64,000 nucleotides of DNA from Streptomyces coeruleorubidus (lineage in GTDB: Bacteria > Actinomycetota > Actinomycetes > Streptomycetales > Streptomycetaceae). The translations under genes were made by a program, and so were the position numbers. The number at the start of each line of letters is the position of its first letter. Positions within the stretch are counted from its first letter, which is position 1. This document shows, in pieces, positions 8,147-16,515 of the stretch. Where the stretch lies: NCBI RefSeq assembly GCF_008705135.1, contig NZ_CP023694.1, positions 5,685,001-5,749,000 on the forward strand, read 5' to 3'. The notes below the pieces were generated by a model. It ran no database searches, was not told the DNA's origin, and saw only the letters and a program-made list of their open reading frames with translations.

Positions 8147-9271
8147 GTGACTGAGATCGAGATCGGGCGCGGCAAGCGCGGCCGCCGGGCGTACGCCTTC
8201 GACGACATCGCCGTCGTCCCCAGCCGCCGTACGCGGGACCCGAAGGAGGTCTCGATCGCCTGGCAGATCGACGCCTACCGCTTCGAGCTGCCGTTCCTGG
8301 CCGCTCCCATGGACTCGGTCGTCTCCCCGGCCACCGCCATCCGCATCGGCGAGCTCGGCGGCCTCGGCGTGCTGAACCTCGAGGGCCTGTGGACGCGCTA
8401 CGAGGACCCGCAGCCGCTGCTCGACGAGATCGCCGAGCTGCCCGCCGAGGCGGCCACCCGGCGCCTTCAGGAGATCTACGCCGCGCCCATCAAGGAGGAG
8501 CTGATCGGCGCGCGGATCAAGGAGGTGCGCGACTCGGGCGTGGTCACGGCCGCGGCGCTCTCCCCGCAGCGCACGGCCCAGTTCTCCAAGGCCGTCGTCG
8601 ACGCGGGCGTGGACATCTTCGTCATCCGCGGTACGACGGTCTCCGCCGAGCACGTCTCCGGTTCGCACGAGCCGCTGAACCTGAAGCAGTTCATCTACGA
8701 GCTGGACGTCCCGGTGATCGTCGGCGGCTGCGCCACGTACACCGCGGCCCTGCACCTGATGCGCACGGGCGCGGCGGGCGTGCTGGTCGGCTTCGGCGGC
8801 GGCGCCGCGCACACCACGCGCAACGTGCTGGGCATCCAGGTCCCGATGGCCACCGCGGTCGCCGACGTGGCGGCGGCCCGCCGCGACTACATGGACGAGT
8901 CCGGCGGCCGGTACGTGCACGTGATCGCGGACGGCGGTGTCGGCTGGTCCGGCGACCTGCCCAAGGCGATCGCCTGCGGCGCCGACGCGGTCATGATGGG
9001 CTCCCCGCTCGCCCGCGCGACCGACGGGCCGGGCAAGGGCCACCACTGGGGCATGGAGGCCGTGAACGAGGAGCTTCCGCGCGGCCAGAAGGTCGACCTC
9101 GGCACGGTCGGCACGATCGAGGAGATCCTCACGGGTCCGTCCCACACCCCCGACGGCTCGATGAACCTCTTCGGCGCGCTGCGGCGGGCTATGGCCACGA
9201 CCGGGTACAGCGAGCTGAAGGAGTTCCAGCGGGTCGAGGTGACGGTGGCGGACTCGCAGCACCGGCGGTAG
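8147..9271 (+). CDS. guaB3: GuaB3-family IMP dehydrogenase-related protein
   Basis: A 374-residue TIM-barrel protein of the IMP dehydrogenase/GMP reductase superfamily that lacks CBS domains. The start is GTG 8147, preceded by GGGAAAGG. Motifs include FDDIAVVPSRRTRDP at the N-terminus, AAPMDSVVSP, and the phosphate-binding GGVGWSGDLPKAIACGADAV. In the loop where IMP dehydrogenase carries its catalytic Cys (GSICTTR), this protein instead reads GGGAAHTTRNVLG, so the canonical nucleophile is not visible. GuaB3 paralogues follow guaB in actinobacteria; a cyanobacterial GuaB3 is reported as a distinct IMP dehydrogenase, while the actinobacterial role is, to my knowledge, unsettled. Confidence 0.88.
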   Translation: MTEIEIGRGKRGRRAYAFDDIAVVPSRRTRDPKEVSIAWQIDAYRFELPFLAAPMDSVVSPATAIRIGELGGLGVLNLEGLWTRYEDPQPLLDEIAELPAEAATRRLQEIYAAPIKEELIGARIKEVRDSGVVTAAALSPQRTAQFSKAVVDAGVDIFVIRGTTVSAEHVSGSHEPLNLKQFIYELDVPVIVGGCATYTAALHLMRTGAAGVLVGFGGGAAHTTRNVLGIQVPMATAVADVAAARRDYMDESGGRYVHVIADGGVGWSGDLPKAIACGADAVMMGSPLARATDGPGKGHHWGMEAVNEELPRGQKVDLGTVGTIEEILTGPSHTPDGSMNLFGALRRAMATTGYSELKEFQRVEVTVADSQHRR

Positions 9272-9292
9272 TCGGTAGTCCCCAGGACGAGG

Positions 9293-9330
9293 AAGGGCCT
9301 GGTCACTCGGGTGAGTGGCCGGGCCCTTTT
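9293..9330 (+). terminator. Terminator of guaB3
   Basis: AAGGGCCTGGTCACTC and GAGTGGCCGGGCCCTT form an imperfect stem followed by TTTT, about 20 bases after the guaB3 stop. Confidence 0.85.
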
Positions 9331-9456
9331 GCGTGCCCAACTGGCCGTGGCGGGGCGCGTGTTGCCGTAGGGGGGCGCGACCGAGGGCCGGGGCCCGGCC
9401 CGATTCCGACGTGCTGCCCACCGGGCCAATGGGTGGCGTCGTGGAAGGGGGCGCCC

Positions 9457-9552
9457 ATGGGACGCCACCGCAAGCCCACCCAATGGGACCGACTCCGTCT
9501 TCGGATGGTGCAGTGCCGGAGGAGGTGGATCTTGCGACTTTTCGGATGGTGA
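9457..9552 (+). CDS. Possible 31-residue basic, Trp-rich small protein
   Basis: An ATG at 9457 preceded by GGAAGGGG (spacing ~6) opens a 31-codon frame whose product begins MGRHRKPTQWDRLRLR and ends ILRLFGW. It contains nine Arg and three Trp, so the peptide would be strongly cationic and amphipathic. Its 3' end runs into the first copy of the tandem repeat that starts at 9541. No family is recognised. It could be a genuine small protein, a leader peptide or chance; the good ribosome site is the main support. Confidence 0.3.
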   Translation: MGRHRKPTQWDRLRLRMVQCRRRWILRLFGW

Positions 9553-9738
9553 GCGGCCGCCCCCACGAGAGCTAGGGGCGGACACTCCGTGATCCATCCA
9601 GGAGCCTGCCGCAGTGGCCACTGCGGTGGGCTCCACCTTGCTTCGGATGGTGAGTGTCCGCCCCCACGAGACCTAGGGGCGGACACTCCGTGATCCATCC
9701 AGGAGCCTGCCGCATTAGCCCCTGCGGTGGGCTCCGCC
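9541..9738. repeat. Tandem pair of 97-bp intergenic repeats with two hairpins each
   Basis: Copy 1 (9541-9637) and copy 2 (9642-9738) are about 90% identical and start TTCGGATGGTGAG. A partial third start, TTCGGATGGTG, occurs near 9501. Each copy holds one hairpin formed by CCGCCCC and GGGGCGG (extended to GTGTCCGCCCC/GGGGCGGACAC in copy 2) and a second formed by GGAGCC...GGCTCC. No coding frame runs through both copies. They could be structured RNA, stacked terminators for the two convergent genes, or remnants of a small repetitive element. Confidence 0.8.
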
Positions 9739-9812
9739 GTCTCCCAAGGTACTGGCGGCGGGGTGCCCAGCGCCACCAGCCCAGGGGGCTCAGCGCCCCC
9801 ACGCGCCCCTCT

Positions 9813-11021
9813 TCACAACCGATGCGCCGCCCCCGTAGGGGCTGCTCCTCGCGTGTCCAGCAGCAGCTGTGCCTTCACCGACAGGCCTTGCAGGTCGTAC
9901 GTGCGGTGCTGCTGGAGGAGGATGGTCAGGTCCGCGTCGGCGACCGCCTCGTAGAGGGAGTCCACGCGGGGGACGGGGCGGTCCAGGACGCTCCAGGCGG
10001 GGACGTACGGGTCGTGGTAGCTGACCGAGGCGCCCAGTTCCATCAGGCGCAGGGCGACCTCCTGGGCGGGCGTGCCGTGCAGGTCGGCGAGGTCGGGCTT
10101 GTAGGTGACGCCCAGGAGCAGCACACGGGCGCCGCGGGCCGACTTGCCGTGCTCGTTGAGGAGCGCGGCGCCGCGCTGGACGACGTAGCCGGGCATGCGG
10201 CTGTTGACCTGCTGGGCCAGTTCCACCATGCGCAGGGTGCGGCCGCCGTGGGCGGTCAGGTCCTGCGGGACGGCGTGGCCGCCGACGCCGGGGCCGGGGC
10301 GGAAGGCCTGGAAGCCGAACGGCTTGGTCTCCGCGCAGCGGACGACGTCCCACAGGTCGACGCCCAGGTCGTGGCAGAGGACGGCCATCTCGTTGACGAG
10401 GGCGATGTTCACGTGCCGGTAGTTGGTCTCCAGGAGCTGCACGGTCTCCGCCTCGCGGGGTCCACGCGCGCGTACCACCTTGTCGGTGAGCCGTCCGTAG
10501 AAGGCGGCGGCCGACTCCGTGCAGGCCGGGGTGAGGCCGCCGATGACCTTGGGGGTGTTGGCGGGGGTGAAGTCGCGGTTGCCGGGGTCGGCGCGGCTGG
10601 GGGAGTAGGCGAGGTGGAAGTCGCGGCCCGCGCGCAGACCCGATCCCTCTTCGAGGAGGGGGCGCAGGCATTCCTCTGTGGTCCCTGGGTACACAGGGGA
10701 CTCCAGAATCACAGTGGTGTGCGGGCGCAGGTGTGCGGCCAGGGTGCGGGCGGCCGCCTCCAGCTGGCTCAGGTCGAGTCCGCCGTCCGCGCCCCGCGGG
10801 GTCGGTGCGCAGATGACCGCGGTGCGCACCCGGCCGAGCTCGGCGGCGTTCGTGGTCGGCCGGAAGCCCCCCGAGAGCATCCGGCGCTGTTCGGCGGCGC
10901 TGAGGGAGCCGGCCTCGGGGCCGGTCCGGTAGCCGATGGTGGCGACGCCTGCGGCGACGGCGGCCTGGGCCAGGGGCAGGCCGTACGGGCCGAGTCCGAT
11001 GACGGCGAGATCTGCGGGCAT
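9813..11021 (-). CDS. UDP-glucose/ManNAc dehydrogenase-family protein lacking catalytic residues
   Basis: A 402-residue protein with the full architecture of nucleotide-sugar dehydrogenases: an N-terminal Rossmann domain (GLGPYGLPLAQ, residues 9-19), a central dimer helix (YRHVNIALVNEM) and a C-terminal UDP-binding domain (LLLGVTYKPDLADLHGTPA). Family members oxidise UDP-sugars to uronic acids. The catalytic Cys of the GVGGHC signature is Ala250 here (GVGGHAVPQD), the usual active-site Lys of KLLEN is Gln195 (VQLLETN), and the Glu of SPER is Ser142 (SPSR). It therefore probably does not perform the normal four-electron oxidation; a reductase, binding or regulatory role is possible. No ribosome site stands out before the ATG at 11021. 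Confidence 0.85.
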   Translation of the reverse strand: MPADLAVIGLGPYGLPLAQAAVAAGVATIGYRTGPEAGSLSAAEQRRMLSGGFRPTTNAAELGRVRTAVICAPTPRGADGGLDLSQLEAAARTLAAHLRPHTTVILESPVYPGTTEECLRPLLEEGSGLRAGRDFHLAYSPSRADPGNRDFTPANTPKVIGGLTPACTESAAAFYGRLTDKVVRARGPREAETVQLLETNYRHVNIALVNEMAVLCHDLGVDLWDVVRCAETKPFGFQAFRPGPGVGGHAVPQDLTAHGGRTLRMVELAQQVNSRMPGYVVQRGAALLNEHGKSARGARVLLLGVTYKPDLADLHGTPAQEVALRLMELGASVSYHDPYVPAWSVLDRPVPRVDSLYEAVADADLTILLQQHRTYDLQGLSVKAQLLLDTRGAAPTGAAHRL

Positions 11022-11311
11022 GGCGGCCGTCCTTCCCGATAGCCGAAGTGGGACAGGTGCGCAAGCCCTGTGGACAGGACGGGCGAGCGCAATGTCAGAC
11101 TAGGAGTAAATATGACCGATATGCGGGATTGCTCGCCCGAGTTTCGGTGAGTGTCCCGTGGACGTTGTCCACAGGCTGACGGCCCGTGGTGGCTGAAGTC
11201 GGGCAACACGGTCAGAATTTGGGCATGGGGGATACGGACGGGGTCTCACCCGACGGGTGCGGCCGGCGCGACCGAGGCGGCACCAGCCGCCGCGATGAGC
11301 GGGAGGCAGCG

Positions 11312-13018
11312 GTGAGGACAGCGATACTCGGGCCGGCGCAGCGCGTCGAGTCACTCGCATCTATGGCCGAGCGCGAGCTGGACGTGCTGGTGGTGGGCGC
11401 AGGCGTGGTCGGTGCGGGCACCGCCCTCGACGCCGCGACCCGGGGCCTGTCCACGGGACTGGTCGAGGCGCGCGACTGGGCGTCCGGCACCTCCAGCCGG
11501 TCCAGCAAGCTGATCCACGGCGGCCTGCGCTACCTGGAGATGCTCGACTTCGCGCTCGTACGGGAGGCCCTGAAGGAGCGCGGCCTGCTCCTGGAGCGGC
11601 TCGCCCCGCATCTGGTGAAGCCCGTGCCGTTCCTGTACCCCTTGCAGCACAAGGGCTGGGAGCGGCTGTACGCCGGGTCGGGCGTCGCGATGTACGACGC
11701 CATGTCCATGGCCCGGGGTCATGGCCGGGGCCTGCCCATGCACCGCCATCTGACCCGCTCTCACGCCCTTCGCGTGGCGCCCTGCTTGAAGAAGGGCGCG
11801 CTGGTCGGGGCGCTTCAGTACTACGACGCCCAGATGGACGACGCCCGCTACGTGGCGACCCTGGTGCGCACGGCGGTGGCGTACGGCGCGAAGGCTGCCA
11901 ACCGCGCGCGGGTGACGGGCTTCCTGCGCGAGGGCGAGCGGGTCGTCGGCGCGAAGGTGCAGGACGTCGAGGGCGGCGGCGAGTACGAGATCCGCGCCAA
12001 GCAGGTCGTCAACGCCACCGGCGTGTGGACGGACGACACCCAGGGGATGGTCGGGGAGCGCGGCCAGTTCCACGTCCGGGCGTCCAAGGGCATCCACCTG
12101 GTCGTGCCGCGCGACCGGATCCACTCCACGACCGGGCTCATCCTGCGCACGGAGAAGTCCGTGCTGTTCGTCATCCCCTGGGGCCGGCACTGGATCGTCG
12201 GGACCACGGACACCGAATGGGACCTCGACAAGGCCCACCCGGCCGCGTCCAGCGCGGACATCGACTACCTGCTGGAACACGTGAACTCGGTGCTCGCGGT
12301 GCCGCTCACGAGGGACGACGTCCAGGGCGTGTACGCGGGCCTGCGGCCGCTGCTGGCGGGCGAGTCGGACGCCACCAGCAAGCTGTCGCGCGAGCACACC
12401 GTGGCGCATCCCGTGCCCGGGCTCGTCGTCGTGGCGGGCGGCAAGTACACCACGTACCGGGTCATGGCCAAGGACGCGGTGGACGAGGCGGTGCACGGGC
12501 TCGACATGCGCGTCGCCGAATGCGTCACCGAGGACGTGCCGCTGCTGGGCGCCGAGGGCTACCGGGCGCTGTGGAACGCGCGGGCGCGGATCGCGGCCCG
12601 GACCGGACTCCATGTGGTGCGGGTCGAACACCTGCTGAACCGGTACGGCACGCTGGCCGAGGAGGTCCTCGCCCTCATCGCCGAGAACCCGTCGCTCGGC
12701 GAGCCCCTGGTGGCGGCCGACGACTATCTGCGCGCCGAGATCGTGTACGCGGCCTCGCACGAGGGGGCGCGGCATCTGGACGACGTGCTGACCCGGCGTA
12801 CGCGCATCTCCATCGAGACCTTCGACCGGGGCACGCGCAGCGCTCGTGACGCCGCCCAGCTGATGGCGCCGGTCCTCGGCTGGGACAAGGACCAGATCGA
12901 GCGCGAGGTGCAGCACTACGAGAAGCGGGTGGAGGCGGAGCGGGAGTCGCAGCGGCAGCCGGACGACCTGACGGCGGACGCGGCCCGGCTGGGGGCGCCG
13001 GACATCGTGCCGCTGTAG
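11312..13018 (+). CDS. glpD: Aerobic glycerol-3-phosphate dehydrogenase
   Basis: A 568-residue FAD-dependent dehydrogenase that oxidises sn-glycerol-3-phosphate to dihydroxyacetone phosphate and passes electrons to the respiratory quinone pool at the membrane. The FAD-binding motif is VLVVGAGVVGAGTALDAA, followed by the family signature SSRSSKLIHGGLRYLE and the FAD-contact GTTDTEWD. The C-terminal ~150 residues are the DAO_C cap. I chose GTG 11312 because GGGAGG lies 6 bases upstream; an in-frame start further upstream at 11186 would add a low-complexity extension. The 290 bases before it include an AT-rich patch (11095-11125) that probably holds the divergent promoters for glpD and for the dehydrogenase homologue. 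Confidence 0.93.
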   Translation: MRTAILGPAQRVESLASMAERELDVLVVGAGVVGAGTALDAATRGLSTGLVEARDWASGTSSRSSKLIHGGLRYLEMLDFALVREALKERGLLLERLAPHLVKPVPFLYPLQHKGWERLYAGSGVAMYDAMSMARGHGRGLPMHRHLTRSHALRVAPCLKKGALVGALQYYDAQMDDARYVATLVRTAVAYGAKAANRARVTGFLREGERVVGAKVQDVEGGGEYEIRAKQVVNATGVWTDDTQGMVGERGQFHVRASKGIHLVVPRDRIHSTTGLILRTEKSVLFVIPWGRHWIVGTTDTEWDLDKAHPAASSADIDYLLEHVNSVLAVPLTRDDVQGVYAGLRPLLAGESDATSKLSREHTVAHPVPGLVVVAGGKYTTYRVMAKDAVDEAVHGLDMRVAECVTEDVPLLGAEGYRALWNARARIAARTGLHVVRVEHLLNRYGTLAEEVLALIAENPSLGEPLVAADDYLRAEIVYAASHEGARHLDDVLTRRTRISIETFDRGTRSARDAAQLMAPVLGWDKDQIEREVQHYEKRVEAERESQRQPDDLTADAARLGAPDIVPL

Positions 13019-13105
13019 GCGGCTGTTCCCGCGCGGCGGGCAGCGCTTTCGACGTCACTCGAACGAGTGTCGGGACCCGGGATCTACGTTCGGGACCCGG
13101 TCGTT

Positions 13106-14149
13106 CTACGAGGTGCGGGGGCAGAACTCGGCCGCGAGCACCGCGGATTCGAGACCGGGATCCGCCATCGCGTCCGTGTTCACGCGGAAGGTGAGGACAC
13201 GCCGGCCGTCGACGGTGGCCGCGGTGCGCACGTAGCTGCCGGATATGTGCCCGTTGTGCCCCCACACCGTGGTGCCGCACGGCAGTTTCTCGGGAAACAG
13301 GCCCATGCCGTACGCGCCGTGTGCGGCACGGGTGTCGAGCATCTCGCGCAGCCGGCGCGGGGGCAGCAGCCGCCCGCCGAGCAGGGCCGAGTAGAAGCGG
13401 TCCAGATCGGCGAGCGTGGTCACCAACTCGCCCGCGGCGCCGGCCACCCGCGGGTCGAGATCGGTGACGTCGGTTCCGTCGGCGGCGTAGGCGCGGCCGT
13501 GCGGAGAGGGCAGCGAGGAGCGGGATCCGGGGAAGGAGGTGCCCTTCAGGTCCAGGGGAGTGATGATGCGGCGCTCGGCCTCGGTGGCGTACGAGTGGCC
13601 GGTGACCTGCTCGACGACCAGGCCGAGCAGCACGTAGTTGGTGTTCGAGTAGGAGAAGCGGCCGCGTTCGGCCGGGGGGTGGGTGACTGCGATGCGAACG
13701 GCCTGACGGGGTGTGACGGGTGTGGTTCCGCCGGTGTCCCTGGTGTAGTCGTACAGGCCGCTGGTGTGGGTGAGCAGGGAACGCAGGGTCAGCGCGCGGC
13801 CGTCGTTGCCCGCTCCCCGCACCAGGCCGGGCAGATGCCGCTCCACGGTGTCGGACAGTGACAGCCGGTGCTCGGCGGCCAGTTGCAGCACGACCGTCGC
13901 GATGAACGTCTTCGTGACGCTGCCGGCGCGGAAGTGGTCCGACCGGGCGATTCCCTGCCCGGCGTGGGCATAGCGGGTGGTGGTCCCCTCCCGGGCCAGC
14001 AGGGCCGCGGCGGGTGCTCTGCCCTGGGTGACCAGCAGCGGGAGCACCGCGTCCGTGGGCGGAGCGGAGAGAGCCGACGAGTCGGCCGGAGGCAGGCCGA
14101 GGAGGGCGACGGACACGGGCAGGGCCAGCAATGTCCGAAAGGGCGGCAC
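13106..14149 (-). CDS. Secreted serine hydrolase, beta-lactamase/D-alanyl-D-alanine carboxypeptidase family
   Basis: A 347-residue protein starting at GTG 14149, with GGGAGGAG 5 bases upstream. Residues 1-25 form a signal peptide (TLLALPVSVALLGLPPADSS). The penicillin-binding fold is shown by SVTK (S77 and K80, the SxxK nucleophile motif), YSN in FSYSNTNYVLLG, and HNG near the C-terminus in place of KTG. This pattern is typical of class C beta-lactamase-like esterases and carboxypeptidases (R61 family) that act on cell-wall peptides or other amides outside the cell. It is convergent with glpD. Confidence 0.9.
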   Translation of the reverse strand: MPPFRTLLALPVSVALLGLPPADSSALSAPPTDAVLPLLVTQGRAPAAALLAREGTTTRYAHAGQGIARSDHFRAGSVTKTFIATVVLQLAAEHRLSLSDTVERHLPGLVRGAGNDGRALTLRSLLTHTSGLYDYTRDTGGTTPVTPRQAVRIAVTHPPAERGRFSYSNTNYVLLGLVVEQVTGHSYATEAERRIITPLDLKGTSFPGSRSSLPSPHGRAYAADGTDVTDLDPRVAGAAGELVTTLADLDRFYSALLGGRLLPPRRLREMLDTRAAHGAYGMGLFPEKLPCGTTVWGHNGHISGSYVRTAATVDGRRVLTFRVNTDAMADPGLESAVLAAEFCPRTS

Positions 14150-14331
14150 GCGGGCTCCTCCCTCGTCGGGGCGTCGGGGGCCCATCATGCAAGGCGGCGC
14201 GCGGTGCGCCGCGGCCGGGTTCCGGTGGGCGGACCGGCGGGGGCGCTTCGCCAGGGGGCCCCTGGGCGCTGGGCACTTGTCGGGTGAGAGACAATGGAGG
14301 CTCTGTCAGGGCGGGTTGTATGAGGGGACGC

Positions 14332-16362
14332 ATGTCGGAGGCGGAGCGGGCGGGCACATCTCGTCAGGACACTCGTCAGGACAACAGGGAGCGTCTCCTC
14401 GCGGGGCGTTACCGGCTGGGCGAAGTGCTCGGCCGCGGGGGCATGGGCACGGTGTGGCGGGCCGAGGACGAGACCCTGGGCCGGACGGTCGCCGTCAAGG
14501 AGCTGCGGTTCCCGTCGAACATCGACGAGGAGGAGAAGCGGCGGCTGATCACACGGACGCTGCGCGAGGCCAAGGCGATCGCGCGGATCCGCAACAACAG
14601 CGCCGTGACGGTCTTCGACGTCGTCCAGGAGGACGACCGGCCCTGGATCGTGATGGAGCTCGTCGAGGGCAAGTCGCTCGCCGAGGTCATCCGGGAGGAC
14701 GGCCTCCTCGAGCCGAAGCGGGCCGCGGAGGTCGGGCTCGCCGTCCTGGACGTGCTGCGGTCCGCGCACCGCGAGGGCATCCTGCACCGCGACGTGAAGC
14801 CGTCGAACGTGCTGATCGCCGAGGACGGCCGCGTCGTGCTCACGGACTTCGGGATCGCCCAGGTCGAGGGCGACCCGTCCATCACCTCGACCGGCATGCT
14901 CGTCGGCGCGCCCTCCTACATCTCCCCGGAGCGGGCGCGCGGGCACAAGCCGGGCCCGGCCGCCGACCTGTGGTCGCTCGGCGGGCTGCTGTACGCGGCG
15001 GTGGAGGGCGCGCCGCCGTACGACAAGGGGTCGGCCATAGCGACTCTCACGGCGGTGATGACCGAGCAGTTGGAGGAGCCGAAGAACGCCGGCCCGCTGC
15101 GGGACGTCATCCACGGCCTGCTCACCAAGGACCCTGCCAAGCGGCTCGACGACGCGGGCGCCCGGGCCATGCTCAACTCGGTCATCCACGCGCCCGAGAA
15201 GACCGAGCCGGAGCCCTTGGACGCGACGAAGGTCGTGCCGCTGCCGGCGCAGCCGGACAAGTCCTCCCGCAAGGGGAGTTCCGCCGGGGCCGGGGGCAAG
15301 CGGGGCGAGGAGCCCGCGGAGCGGCTGCGCGGGGCGCTGCGTTCCGTGCGCAAGGCCGCCGCCGGAACGGCCGGGGCGTCGGCCGCGTCCCGGACCGAGT
15401 CCGCGGACGCAACGGCCTCTTCCGGACCGGAGAGCGGGAAGGCCGGGGCCGGGGGCGCGGGAGCGTCCGCCTCGAAGCCGGGTTCGGCATCGGCCGCCCC
15501 GGGGGCGGTTGCCGGGGCCGGTGAGCGGGGTGCGCAGGGGGAGAAGGCGGCCTCCGGAGGCCGGAGTTCGGGGTGGCCCGTCATGACGCCGCCGGACCTG
15601 CCGCCGCGGCCCGCGCCGCCCAGGGCGCCGCTCACCGACGTCGTGCCGCGGCGGACCCTGGTGATCATCGCGGTGGTCGTGGCGCTCGCCGTGATCGGCA
15701 CCGTGCTCGCCATCGCGCTCAGCGGGGACGACAAGGACCCCAAGGGGGCCGCCGGCGAGAGCGGCGGCAAGACCGTCGCCACCGCGTCGGGCAGCGCCGA
15801 CACCAAGGGCGACGAGAGCGACGGCACGCGCACCGACAGCGGGGCGACACAGCCCGCGCCGTCGAAGTCCGCCTCGAACAGCCCGTCCGGGGACCAGGCG
15901 GGCGGGTCGTCCGGTGGCGGCAAGGGCACTGCCGCGGAGTCGACGCACCAGGGCAGCCAGGGGTACTCGATCGGGCTGCCGAAGGGGTGGAAGTACCAGT
16001 CCACGGGCGCCGCGGGCGACCGGTTCACCGGGCCCGACGGGCAGAAGCTGCTCATCGCCTGGACGTCCACGCCCAAGGGCGACCCGGTGGCGGACTGGAA
16101 GAGCCAGGAGCGCTTCATGCAGCGCGCGCAGTACAAGAAGATCCGGATAGAGCAGGTGGACTACCGCGGCTGGAACACGGCCGACTGGGAGTTCACGTAC
16201 GTGGAGAGCGGCACCAAGTACCGGACCATCGACCGGGGTTTCGTCGTCGACGACCGGCAGGGCTACGCGCTGATGTACACGGCGAAAGCGACCGACTGGA
16301 GCGGTGAGCTGCGCAAGGAGACCTGGCGGACGCTGACGAAGACCTTCGAACCCAAGTCCTGA
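14332..16362 (+). CDS. Membrane Ser/Thr protein kinase (kinase 1 of six)
   Basis: A 676-residue Hanks-type kinase. The ATG at 14332 follows GAGGGGACGC. The catalytic domain spans residues ~25-285: glycine loop LGRGGMGTVW, K56 in VAVKEL, H152-R-D154 in HRDVKPSNV, D172 in DFGIA. A low-complexity Ala/Gly/Ser-rich linker (~305-435) leads to one membrane helix (~441-463; LVIIAVVVALAVIGTVLAIA) and a ~140-residue outer domain (SIGLPKGWKYQS, FVVDDRQGYALMYTAK) that looks like a PsbP/Mog1-type fold. All catalytic residues are present. It heads a row of six tandem kinases, probably derived from duplication. Confidence 0.93.
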   Translation: MSEAERAGTSRQDTRQDNRERLLAGRYRLGEVLGRGGMGTVWRAEDETLGRTVAVKELRFPSNIDEEEKRRLITRTLREAKAIARIRNNSAVTVFDVVQEDDRPWIVMELVEGKSLAEVIREDGLLEPKRAAEVGLAVLDVLRSAHREGILHRDVKPSNVLIAEDGRVVLTDFGIAQVEGDPSITSTGMLVGAPSYISPERARGHKPGPAADLWSLGGLLYAAVEGAPPYDKGSAIATLTAVMTEQLEEPKNAGPLRDVIHGLLTKDPAKRLDDAGARAMLNSVIHAPEKTEPEPLDATKVVPLPAQPDKSSRKGSSAGAGGKRGEEPAERLRGALRSVRKAAAGTAGASAASRTESADATASSGPESGKAGAGGAGASASKPGSASAAPGAVAGAGERGAQGEKAASGGRSSGWPVMTPPDLPPRPAPPRAPLTDVVPRRTLVIIAVVVALAVIGTVLAIALSGDDKDPKGAAGESGGKTVATASGSADTKGDESDGTRTDSGATQPAPSKSASNSPSGDQAGGSSGGGKGTAAESTHQGSQGYSIGLPKGWKYQSTGAAGDRFTGPDGQKLLIAWTSTPKGDPVADWKSQERFMQRAQYKKIRIEQVDYRGWNTADWEFTYVESGTKYRTIDRGFVVDDRQGYALMYTAKATDWSGELRKETWRTLTKTFEPKS

Positions 16363-16515
16363 GCATGAGCGGCCCCGGGTTTGGGGAGTGAGATCTGGCA
16401 TCCCCACATTGCGGGTGGTCTGCGGCACGTATCGTAAATGTTTGCGGACCGTACGCAGCCGGAACGGACCGTGGGGCGAACGGATGTGACCGACCAGGCT
16501 GCCGGGGGAGGCAAC

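Noticed and set aside
11112..11150. 12-codon frame (MTDMRDCSPEFR) with a TAGGAG site in the glpD divergent gap
   Set aside because: Too short to judge, no regulatory codons, and no hairpin after it; probably chance in an AT-rich promoter region.
16438..16440. ATG start for the pseudokinase
   Set aside because: It lies immediately after a plausible -10 (TATCGT) and would precede the expected transcript start; GTG 16516 with GGGGGAGG fits better.
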